Assembly (NCBI GenBank): GCA_035606945.1
Contig: DATNDR010000006.1
Span: 48,868 to 112,867, forward strand
From: GCA-003244245 sp035606945
GTDB taxonomy: Bacteria > Actinomycetota > Actinomycetes > Mycobacteriales > Pseudonocardiaceae
Direction: 5' to 3'
Length of the DNA stretch: 64,000 bases
The notes under the pieces are model-generated. The model saw only the letters and a list, made by a program, of their open reading frames with translations, did no database searches and had not been told where the DNA came from. Position 1 is the stretch's first letter. The number at the start of each line of letters is the position of its first letter. The position numbers and the translations under genes were made by a program. Below are positions 16,206-23,204 of the stretch, piece by piece.

Positions 16206-16919
16206 ATGAGGGGAAACATTCGGAATGACGTCCATCACACAAGGTGCGCTAGCCGTCGACGGTTCACTGTCGCCATCGTCACCAGCGTCGTGGCCCTGCT
16301 GCCGGCAGCGTGCGCATACAAAGGGCTCAGCATGGCCGCGCAAACCGCGGCTAGCCTGCACGGCGACGGAGCGCTCGAAGCGCCGGCCCAGACCCCGAAC
16401 GTGGGCACGGCCTCGGCCACTACCACCAGGGCCGAGACTTACAACCCGGCATTGGCGCCGCTCGGCGGTCACTTGCAGGCCAAGTTGACTCCGTCGGGCG
16501 AATCCACCAACGCGGAGTTCACGGTCTCGGGATTGTTGCCCAACCGAGGTTATGCGGTGCAGGCGAACGTCAACTCCTGTGGTGGTTTCCCCGGCGCGGA
16601 AGGTCCGCATTATCAAAACCGCATCGATCCTGCCGTGACCCCCGCCGCCACCGGCACGGCACCCTCGACCGACCCCGAGTACGCCAATCCGAACAATGAG
16701 ATTTGGTTGGACGTGCGCACTGACGCCACCGGTGCCGGCTCATCGCGCACCACAGTGCCCTTCGTGTTCACTGATCGCGGGCCGGGGTCGATCGTGGTGG
16801 GCGACGCGATGCAGACCGGCACGGGGCCAGGCCAGGCAGGTAAGGGTGGTGCCCCGATCGCTTGCCTCACCCTGTCAGCGGTGCAACCGAAAGGCGTGGA
16901 GCCGCGGGGCACGCCATAA
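16206..16919 (+). CDS. Cu/Zn-superoxide-dismutase-like lipoprotein lacking most copper ligands
   Basis: A product of about 237 residues from ATG 16206. The N-terminus has RRRF, a hydrophobic core and lipobox PAAC, indicating export and lipidation. The mature part follows the actinobacterial SodC-like pattern (GGHLQAKLTPSG, FTVSGLLPNRGYAVQANVNSCGG, GPHYQN, NEIWLDVRTDATGAG, GKGGAPIACLTL). The conserved disulfide cysteines and G-P-H-Y are kept. The H-x-H copper ligands read Q-A-N, and the later H-x-H region reads G-D-A-M. It is therefore probably not a copper enzyme. Start choice is tentative because no strong ribosome site is visible. Confidence 0.7.
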   Translation: MRGNIRNDVHHTRCASRRRFTVAIVTSVVALLPAACAYKGLSMAAQTAASLHGDGALEAPAQTPNVGTASATTTRAETYNPALAPLGGHLQAKLTPSGESTNAEFTVSGLLPNRGYAVQANVNSCGGFPGAEGPHYQNRIDPAVTPAATGTAPSTDPEYANPNNEIWLDVRTDATGAGSSRTTVPFVFTDRGPGSIVVGDAMQTGTGPGQAGKGGAPIACLTLSAVQPKGVEPRGTP

Positions 16920-16944
16920 CGAAACGGTCGGCGGCGGTAATCGA

Positions 16945-17841
16945 TCAGGTGTAACGGTCCACGGCCAGCCCCACCGGGTTCGGCGTCGGCAAGATCCCGC
17001 TGCCGACAACTGCGGCCGCGAGCGGAGTGAGCAACTCAGCCAGCCGGGCGGTAGCCGGCGCACCGAGTGCTCGCCACGGTTGCATGGCCGCGCGGTCGGT
17101 CGCTGCTTCGATCTCGTCGTGCTGGGCCGCGCCGGCCGGAGTGAGCCGGCCATCGACGCCGAGCCAGCCGATGGTGCGCAGCTGCTCGGCGGCGCGATGC
17201 CAGGCATCGGCACTCCATCGGCGGCCCTCCCGGAGTACGGCGGTGTCGCCCTCGCCGGTTGCGGCCTTGATGAGGTGGGCCTGAACCGGGGAGATACCGC
17301 GGGCCAAAAGCACGGCATTGTGCCCGTCACCGCGGTGTTCGCGCAGCGTCGTGGTCGCCTGCCAGAGTGCTAGATGCGGCTGGGCCGGACGGGGCAGCGC
17401 CTGGTTCGCCGCAGCCAGGACCCGCCCGGCGGTGTCGGCGGCGGTGGCCGCCTGCCACGCCAGCTCGGCCGCCTGCTCCGCCTCCTGGGATTCGACGGTC
17501 ACGTTGCCCCACAGGCGGCGCAGGGCAGCGTCCACCCCCGACAGCCGCGCCTGTAGCGCGTCGTGTGGATTGGTGTACGTCCAGGCGTCCGGCAGCGTTC
17601 GGGCGATCCGATCTGGATGGAAGCCGAAGAAGCTCGCCGCCGCCACAGCCGGACCCACCGGACCCATCGGCGCCGCCCGCAGCGCGAAGTAACCCATCCA
17701 GAATCCGCGCAGTCCCAGGCCGTCCGCGGCGGCTCGGGCCTCCGGCGTGAAATAGGTGACGTCGTGGATGGGCTCATACAGCTGCCACATCCGACGCGCG
17801 GTCCTGTCGTTCACCGCGTCCGGCCCGACGAGCGCAGCCAC
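16945..17841 (-). CDS. SCO6745-family protein
   Basis: From GTG 17841 a protein of about 298 residues. It has TARRMWQLYEPIHDVTYFTPEARAA, GFWMGYFALRAAPMGPVGPA, FFGFHPDRIARTLPDAW and a C-terminal LTPAGAAQHDEIEAATD. These are hallmarks of the actinobacterial family NCBI names SCO6745 (SalK-like), with a C-terminal winged-helix-like MarR-type part. The function is unknown. A longer frame to 18048 would run through the divergent SigF-type promoter and was rejected. It is divergent to the STAS gene. Confidence 0.8.
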   Translation of the reverse strand: MAALVGPDAVNDRTARRMWQLYEPIHDVTYFTPEARAAADGLGLRGFWMGYFALRAAPMGPVGPAVAAASFFGFHPDRIARTLPDAWTYTNPHDALQARLSGVDAALRRLWGNVTVESQEAEQAAELAWQAATAADTAGRVLAAANQALPRPAQPHLALWQATTTLREHRGDGHNAVLLARGISPVQAHLIKAATGEGDTAVLREGRRWSADAWHRAAEQLRTIGWLGVDGRLTPAGAAQHDEIEAATDRAAMQPWRALGAPATARLAELLTPLAAAVVGSGILPTPNPVGLAVDRYT

Positions 17842-17872
17842 GCCATCATGACGTACATCATGCTGCACGGAT

Positions 17873-17898
17873 GTTTGGCTAGCGGCTGTGCCGGGTAT
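17873..17898 (+). promoter_or_regulatory. SigF-type promoter of the STAS gene
   Basis: GTTT (17873-17876), 16 nt, then GGGTAT (17893-17898) is a full match to the mycobacterial SigF consensus. It lies about 45 bases upstream of the GTG start of an anti-anti-sigma-like gene, so that gene would be switched on by the sigma factor it may regulate. Confidence 0.75.
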
Positions 17899-17943
17899 AA
17901 CCCATGGTCTAGCCGAAGGCGGAACAGGCTGGAGTGCAGAAAC

Positions 17944-18288
17944 GTGTTCGATGTACGGGTGGACCGGCTGGCTGCGGATGTGGTCGTCATCGTCGCGGTC
18001 GGAGAAATCGATTCGGTCACCGCGCCCAAGTTGAGCGCAACCCTGCACCGTGAGCTGGAGGATGCGCCCGCCGGCCTGGTCCTGGACCTGACCGGGGTGA
18101 GCTTTCTCGGTGTCGCCGGGTTACACGTGCTCGACTGCGCCCTGGCCCGTGCGGAGACCCTCTCCGTGACTTTCAACCTGGTCCGCCATGACTACTCAGC
18201 CGTGGAATCGGCGCTGCGGGCGGCCGCCATGACGGGTCTGTTCCCGACCTTCCGCACGGTGGACCTGGCGGCTGCGCCATCGAGTTAA
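17944..18288 (+). CDS. STAS-domain protein (anti-anti-sigma-like) without the phosphorylatable serine
   Basis: A 114-residue single STAS domain from GTG 17944 (FDVRVDRLAADVVVIVAVGEID, GLVLDLTGVSFLGVAGLHVLD). In RsbV/SpoIIAA-type proteins the loop reads D-S-S-G or G-S-A-G, with a serine that anti-sigma kinases phosphorylate. Here it reads G-V-A-G, so that switch is absent and the protein could be constitutively active or a scaffold. A SigF-type promoter directly upstream ties it to the general stress response. Confidence 0.8.
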   Translation: MFDVRVDRLAADVVVIVAVGEIDSVTAPKLSATLHRELEDAPAGLVLDLTGVSFLGVAGLHVLDCALARAETLSVTFNLVRHDYSAVESALRAAAMTGLFPTFRTVDLAAAPSS

Positions 18289-18564
18289 TGCGGTAGCAAC
18301 GGAAAACCGACACCGCGATTTTTGACCACCCGTCCCGTGATGGGCGTCCCGCGTTCACCATGTCGTTTCTATTCGGTCAACTTCCAGGCGTGTACTGGTT
18401 CGTTTGTGCTGAGCATTGTCGTATTCAGTGCAAGCTGTATTCACTGGGCGAGCGACTCCGCCGTCACAAGTCTTTTCGGCCGCCCAGCGACGGTTTAGGA
18501 CCCTTCGCCGCTTGAGTGGTGCTAGTGGGTTCAAAGTGACGCATGAGGGTGTCGGAATGGAGCC

Positions 18565-19185
18565 ATGAGCCATGCGAAACATCGCCGGATCACCACCCGC
18601 GGCCGCCACCGCGCCCCAGCCCGTCACCTCCGGCACGCCGCGACCGCCACCGCCGGCCTCGGAGTCGCCGCCGGGATGGTTTTCACCTCGGTCAACACCG
18701 CTTACGCGAATCCGGCGACCAACTGGGACGCCATCGCCCAATGCGAATCGGGCGGCAACTGGACTATCAACACCGGCAACGGCTACTACGGTGGCCTTCA
18801 GTTCACCCTGTCGACATGGCGCGCCAACGGTGGCACCGGAATGCCGCAGAACGCCAGCCGGGAGACCCAGATCGCGGTCGCTGAACGGGTTCTCGCTACT
18901 CAGGGAATCGGTGCGTGGCCCGTGTGCGGGGCCCGGGCCCACAGCAGTGCACCCAGTGTGCCAGCGAAGGCGGTAAACCCGGCGCCCGGGGCGCAACACG
19001 CCACGCCATCGGCGCCAGCGGGTCCTGCGTTGAGCTACACCGTGGTCGCTGGTGACACCTTGTCTGCCATCGCAGCGGATCACCGCACCCCAGGCGGTTG
19101 GAAAGCCATCGCCAGCGCGAACGCCGGCGTCGTGCCCGATCCTGATCTCATTTACCCCGGTCAAACACTGCGGCTTCCCGAATAA
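18565..19185 (+). CDS. Resuscitation-promoting factor with LysM domain
   Basis: A 206-residue secreted muralytic enzyme. The first 48 residues are a long basic signal peptide ending at AYA-N. The Rpf transglycosylase domain (about 50-127) has the catalytic Glu61 in AQCESGGNW and conserved GYYGGLQFTLSTW and GAWPVC, with two cysteines for the disulfide. An Ala/Pro linker and a C-terminal LysM (about 158-205, YTVVAGDTLSAIAADH) target peptidoglycan. It is similar in plan to RpfE/RpfA-type proteins of mycobacteria. The leader of about 270 bases upstream is long, but I do not see the c-di-AMP riboswitch known for M. tuberculosis rpfA. Confidence 0.9.
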   Translation: MSHAKHRRITTRGRHRAPARHLRHAATATAGLGVAAGMVFTSVNTAYANPATNWDAIAQCESGGNWTINTGNGYYGGLQFTLSTWRANGGTGMPQNASRETQIAVAERVLATQGIGAWPVCGARAHSSAPSVPAKAVNPAPGAQHATPSAPAGPALSYTVVAGDTLSAIAADHRTPGGWKAIASANAGVVPDPDLIYPGQTLRLPE

Positions 19186-19475
19186 CGCCGCGATCACGGG
19201 ACGGCTCGGTTAGCACGCCGAACGCGCGGCGCTGCGCACGCGTGTCAGTAGCTGATCATGGTGTGCACGTCGTCGACCCGCCCCGATGTACGTGTTCTAG
19301 AGCCGGAATCTCAGTAGTTACCGCTGTTACCTGCCGCCGATTACGTACCACTACGGATTGCCACAGCGGGCCGCGGCTGTGCACCGTAGGTAACGCACCA
19401 TGCCCGGCACCGCCCGTCGGACAGGCGCATTCCGTACCCGCAGCCGCGGGGACACCTTTTCCTAGGGGGAACTTC

Positions 19476-19715
19476 ATGTCTCACGCGATGAATTTTGCCG
19501 AGATCGACGACCAACACGCCGAACTGCTGCCCGCTCGCACCGTTCTGTCGATGCTGTCCGCCGGCACCACCGGCCCGCACGGCGAGCCGGGCCAGGGTCA
19601 CATGTCCAAGGGTCAAGAAGCTGCCGCCACGGCTTTTATGGTGCTGTTCGGCTACGACCCCGCCGACGCCTCCCAGTTCCGCTACGCCTTCACCGACGTC
19701 GGTAAGCCCGCCTGA
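19476..19715 (+). CDS. Small peptide with ELLPARTVLS motif
   Basis: A 79-residue peptide from ATG 19476 with ribosome site TAGGGGGA. The N-terminal third (FAEIDDQHAELLPARTVLSML) looks conserved, followed by a Gly-rich stretch and an alanine-rich end. I recall short actinobacterial peptides with the same E-L-L-P-A-R-T-V-x-S motif, but no assigned role. It lacks a signal peptide and membrane helix. It converges with the haem-peroxidase gene across a palindromic terminator. Whether it is a partner of the peroxidase or a leader-bearing precursor cannot be decided. Confidence 0.6.
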   Translation: MSHAMNFAEIDDQHAELLPARTVLSMLSAGTTGPHGEPGQGHMSKGQEAAATAFMVLFGYDPADASQFRYAFTDVGKPA

Positions 19716-19723
19716 CAGGCGCT

Positions 19724-19793
19724 GCATTCAGCGGGCTCAGCGGGCTCAGCGGAGTAAAGGTGCCTCCATAACACCGCTGAGCCCGCTGAATGC
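19724..19793. repeat. Palindromic terminator-type repeat, copy 1
   Basis: A perfect 20-bp inverted repeat: GCATTCAGCGGGCTCAGCGG (19724-19743) with 19774-19793. The unit GCGGGCTCA is duplicated in tandem inside the left arm, which gives alternative pairing registers. It sits between two converging stop codons. The left arm recurs exactly at 26384-26403, so this is a dispersed element that probably acts as a bidirectional terminator. Confidence 0.75.
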
Positions 19794-19808
19794 GGCTAAG
19801 TGGCGGGG

Positions 19809-21539
19809 TTAGGCGTCGCCCAGGGGGTTGAGGGCGGCGAGGTTGTTGAAGGCGAATAGGAGGAGATCGGCCATCCGGAAGGTGGTGCTGTCGGGGCCGA
19901 ATTGGGGGCGCCACTGGGGATCGCGGACGATGGAGTAGGTGCTGACCTCCATGGCCCGGTGAAACACCTCGGCCACGATCCGGCCGCCGACCGCACCGAG
20001 TTTGCCGCCGTTGACCTCGGACTCGCGCAGGATGTAGAACCACAGCGGGGTGCTGGCGACCAGCGCGTCCTGCTGGGCCTGGTTGAGCTGATCCGGGGCG
20101 GTCAGGTCGGCGCCGGTGCCGTCACCGGCCAGGATCTCCGCCACGGTCAACGGCTTGACACCGAACAAGTCAGCCATCTGCTGCCCGGACGCCAGACGCA
20201 CCATGTTCGCCCGGGTCAGGTTGCGAAATGCCAGGTTGCGCTGCATGTCGTCGATAGCCAGGTTCTGCTCGCGCCCGGCGAAGGTCCCGGCTGGTAGCTG
20301 GTCGAGCGGGTTGACCAGCAGGGTGTCGATGCGCTTGGCCACATTGCGCAACCCGTCCGGGGGCACCGGTGCGGCCAGGGTGGTGGTGGTGAAGTCGTGC
20401 AGCCGGCGCCAGTCCACGATCCAGTTGGTGGGCAGGCGTAGGAACGTCCCGGAATTGGGATCGTCCAGCTGGGCCGGATCGGCAGTGGGGGTGAGGTTGC
20501 CGCTGGTCCCGGTGAAGGTGAACAGCTGGAACAGGGTGGCGATCCTGAGCGGGCCGTTCTGGTTGAACAGGCGGTTCCACTGGTAGGTGTCGCGGATCAT
20601 GCTGTGGCCCAGCCGGTAGGCGGCCACCGAGAACTCGATCGGTATGGTCGCGGTATCCCCCGCGGTGGTGCCCGTGACGTCGTCGCCATAGCCGCCTGCG
20701 GTGACCTCGAAGAACTTCCGTCCATGGGTGAACACGTCGTCGACCAGAGCAGGGTCGATGATCCGGGGCAGATGGTCGGTACGCAGCATCCACTGGTAGT
20801 GGCGCACGACTTCGCCCTGGGCGCGGTCGAAGAGCAACGCGCTCGGCACGCCCTGCGTGCCGAGGGTGTCCACCACCCGGTTGTGGAAGTGGATGAACGC
20901 GAGGTGCGTCTGCGCGACCGCGAGGTTCTCGTCATTGCGGGCGTCGGGGATCAGCGCGGCCCGTTGCGCGGCTTTCGTCGGTCCGGTGCCGACCCGCGGC
21001 AGGTCGAACGCGTCACGGTTGGCGTTGGTGCTGCCCGAGTGCGGCGGGTTCGGGTTGGTCGCCGGGCCGACATCGACAGCGGCGGTGGTGCCGGTCTTGA
21101 GCTTGATCCCGTCGGCGGCGTAGAAGCGCCGGTCTTGGGGATGGTGGGGACCGCGACCGTAGACGGAGTCCAGATCCAACGCCGGGGAGCGGCCGTCGAC
21201 CAGCTCGTCCACCGTGACGTCCTGGCCCAGCGACACCGCGGTGGCGTCCATGGTCAGGTCGTGGTCGACAAACTGCCCCAGGTAGGTGAACCCGGCCGGG
21301 ATCGGATCAGCACCGTTCGCGGAGGAGTCGGGCTGCTCTTTCGACACGGTCATCGCCTTGGCGAGTTCCTGGTTCAGCGCCGGGTCGGTCACCTCGCCCT
21401 GAGGCCCCAGCCGGGAGAAGCGGAACATCCGCACCTCGGCGGGTGCTACCGGTGAGATGCACCTCGGCCGCCGGGCGTCGTCGAAGGTCCACAGGCCCTC
21501 GCCCTCGACGTAGTAACTGTGCTGGATATGTCGTTTCAC
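19809..21539 (-). CDS. Animal-type haem peroxidase family protein
   Basis: From GTG 21539, which has an AAAGGAG ribosome site 8 bases upstream, a 576-residue protein. It shows the peroxidase-cyclooxygenase signature. The distal site GQFVDHDLTMD contains the catalytic His. Then come RDAFDLPR and DARNDENLAVAQTHLAFIHFHN. The proximal helix YRLGHSMIRDTY supplies the haem-ligand His. ANMVRLASGQQM and LWFYILRESE complete the match. No signal peptide is apparent, as in many bacterial peroxicins. The substrate is unknown; oxidation of halides, phenolics or lipids are all known in the superfamily. Adjacent genes give no clear pathway. Confidence 0.85.
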   Translation of the reverse strand: MKRHIQHSYYVEGEGLWTFDDARRPRCISPVAPAEVRMFRFSRLGPQGEVTDPALNQELAKAMTVSKEQPDSSANGADPIPAGFTYLGQFVDHDLTMDATAVSLGQDVTVDELVDGRSPALDLDSVYGRGPHHPQDRRFYAADGIKLKTGTTAAVDVGPATNPNPPHSGSTNANRDAFDLPRVGTGPTKAAQRAALIPDARNDENLAVAQTHLAFIHFHNRVVDTLGTQGVPSALLFDRAQGEVVRHYQWMLRTDHLPRIIDPALVDDVFTHGRKFFEVTAGGYGDDVTGTTAGDTATIPIEFSVAAYRLGHSMIRDTYQWNRLFNQNGPLRIATLFQLFTFTGTSGNLTPTADPAQLDDPNSGTFLRLPTNWIVDWRRLHDFTTTTLAAPVPPDGLRNVAKRIDTLLVNPLDQLPAGTFAGREQNLAIDDMQRNLAFRNLTRANMVRLASGQQMADLFGVKPLTVAEILAGDGTGADLTAPDQLNQAQQDALVASTPLWFYILRESEVNGGKLGAVGGRIVAEVFHRAMEVSTYSIVRDPQWRPQFGPDSTTFRMADLLLFAFNNLAALNPLGDA

Positions 21540-21618
21540 CTTGGCTCCTTTGGTGGCGGGCCGTCCGCTATGCGCACAGTGAACAGAGGACCACCAGCAG
21601 CCGGGTGATACGTCTACC

Positions 21619-23196
21619 GTGGTTGGTGTGGACGCGCTGGTCGAATCGGCGCAGCCGGCCGCCGAGCGCAACGAGCAGGCACACGCGGCGCTGGTGACCG
21701 ACTTGCGGCAGCGGCTCGGCGCCGCCCGGTTGGGCGGGCCGTCAAGCGCCCGGCAGCGTCATGTCGAGCGCGGCAAGGTGCTGCCCCGCGACCGGGTCGA
21801 GCAGTTGCTGGATCCGTCGTCACCTTTTCTGGAGCTGTCCCCGCTGGCGGCCACCGGCATGTACGACAACCAGGCCCCGGCGGCGGGGATCATCACCGGC
21901 GTCGGGCGGGTGTCCGGGCGGGAATGCGTGATCGTCGCCAACGACGCCACCGTCAAGGGCGGCACCTACTACCCGATGACCGTCAAGAAGCATCTGCGCG
22001 CCCAGGAAGTAGCGCTGCACAATCGCCTGCCGTGCGTGTACCTCGTCGATTCCGGCGGCGCTTACCTGCCCGAACAGGATCAGGTGTTCCCCGACCGGGA
22101 GCACTTCGGACGGATTTTCTACAACCAGGCGACGATGTCCGCTCGCGGTATCCCGCAGATCGCCGCGGTCATGGGGTCGTGCACCGCGGGTGGTGCGTAC
22201 GTGCCGGCGATGAGCGACGAGGCGGTGATCGTCCGCAACCAGGGCACGATCTTCCTCGGCGGGCCGCCGCTGGTGCGGGCCGCGACCGGCGAGGTGGTCA
22301 CCGCGGAGGAGCTCGGCGGGGCGGTGCTGCATTCGCGGGTGTCCGGGGTCACCGACCACCTTGCCGACGACGACGTCCATGCGCTGCGGATCGTCCGCGG
22401 GATCGTTGCCACGTTCGGGCCACGCCCGCCCCGGCCATGGGAGGTGGTCGCCACTGAGGAGCCCGCTGAGGACGGGATATACGGCGTGGTGCCGGTGGAT
22501 CCCCGCATACCCTACGACGTGCGGAAGGTGATCGCCCGGATCGTCGACGGTAGCCGGTTGTCGGAGTTCAAGACCGAGTACGGCACCACGCTGGTCACCG
22601 GTTTCGCCCGGCTGCACGGCCACCCGGTGGGCATCGTGGCCAACAACGGCATCCTGTTCAGCGAGTCGGCACTGAAAGGCGCACATTTCATCGAATTGTG
22701 CGACCAGCGCGGGATCCCGCTGGTGTTTCTCCAGAACATCTCCGGTTTCATGGTGGGCCGGGAGTACGAGGCCGGCGGGATCGCCAAGCATGGCGCCAAA
22801 ATGGTCACCGCGGTGGCCACCACCCGGGTGCCCAAGCTGACCGTCATCATCGGCGGCTCGTTCGGCGCGGGCAATTATTCGATGTGCGGCCGGGCCTACT
22901 CGCCGCGGTTTCTGTTCATGTGGCCCAATGCACGGATTTCGGTGATGGGCGGGGAGCAGGCCGCCACGGTGCTCAGCGCTGTCCGGGGCGCCGATGACCC
23001 AGAATCCAATGTGGCCGTCGCCGATCGCATCCGGGCCCAGTACGAGCACCAGGGCCACCCGTACTACTCGACCGCCCGGTTGTGGGACGACGGGGTGATC
23101 GATCCGGCGGACACCCGGATGGTGCTCGGGCTGGCACTGTCGGCCTGTGCCAATGCGCCGCTGGAACCCAGCGGTTTCGGCGTTTTCCGGATGTGA
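21619..23196 (+). CDS. accD1: Acyl-CoA carboxylase beta subunit (methylcrotonyl-CoA carboxylase type)
   Basis: A 525-residue carboxyltransferase subunit from GTG 21619. It has both crotonase-like halves: GIITGVGRVSGRECVIVANDATVKGG and GSCTAGGAYVPAMSDE in the N-half, and GAHFIELCDQRGIPLVFLQNISGFMVG and GSFGAGNYSMCGRAYSPRFLFMWPNARISVMGGEQAA in the C-half. Order and sequence match mycobacterial accD1 (Rv2502c), which with AccA1 carboxylates 3-methylcrotonyl-CoA in leucine breakdown. The biotin-carboxylase gene follows immediately and the acyl-CoA dehydrogenase gene comes third, as in the M. tuberculosis locus. Confidence 0.9.
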   Translation: MVGVDALVESAQPAAERNEQAHAALVTDLRQRLGAARLGGPSSARQRHVERGKVLPRDRVEQLLDPSSPFLELSPLAATGMYDNQAPAAGIITGVGRVSGRECVIVANDATVKGGTYYPMTVKKHLRAQEVALHNRLPCVYLVDSGGAYLPEQDQVFPDREHFGRIFYNQATMSARGIPQIAAVMGSCTAGGAYVPAMSDEAVIVRNQGTIFLGGPPLVRAATGEVVTAEELGGAVLHSRVSGVTDHLADDDVHALRIVRGIVATFGPRPPRPWEVVATEEPAEDGIYGVVPVDPRIPYDVRKVIARIVDGSRLSEFKTEYGTTLVTGFARLHGHPVGIVANNGILFSESALKGAHFIELCDQRGIPLVFLQNISGFMVGREYEAGGIAKHGAKMVTAVATTRVPKLTVIIGGSFGAGNYSMCGRAYSPRFLFMWPNARISVMGGEQAATVLSAVRGADDPESNVAVADRIRAQYEHQGHPYYSTARLWDDGVIDPADTRMVLGLALSACANAPLEPSGFGVFRM

Positions 23197-23204
23197 GCGG
23201 CGCA

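Noticed and set aside
18289..18564. Possible c-di-AMP (ydaO-type) riboswitch upstream of the Rpf gene, as in M. tuberculosis rpfA
   Set aside because: None of the conserved ydaO-type core segments could be found in this 276-base leader; only short, weak inverted repeats are seen.
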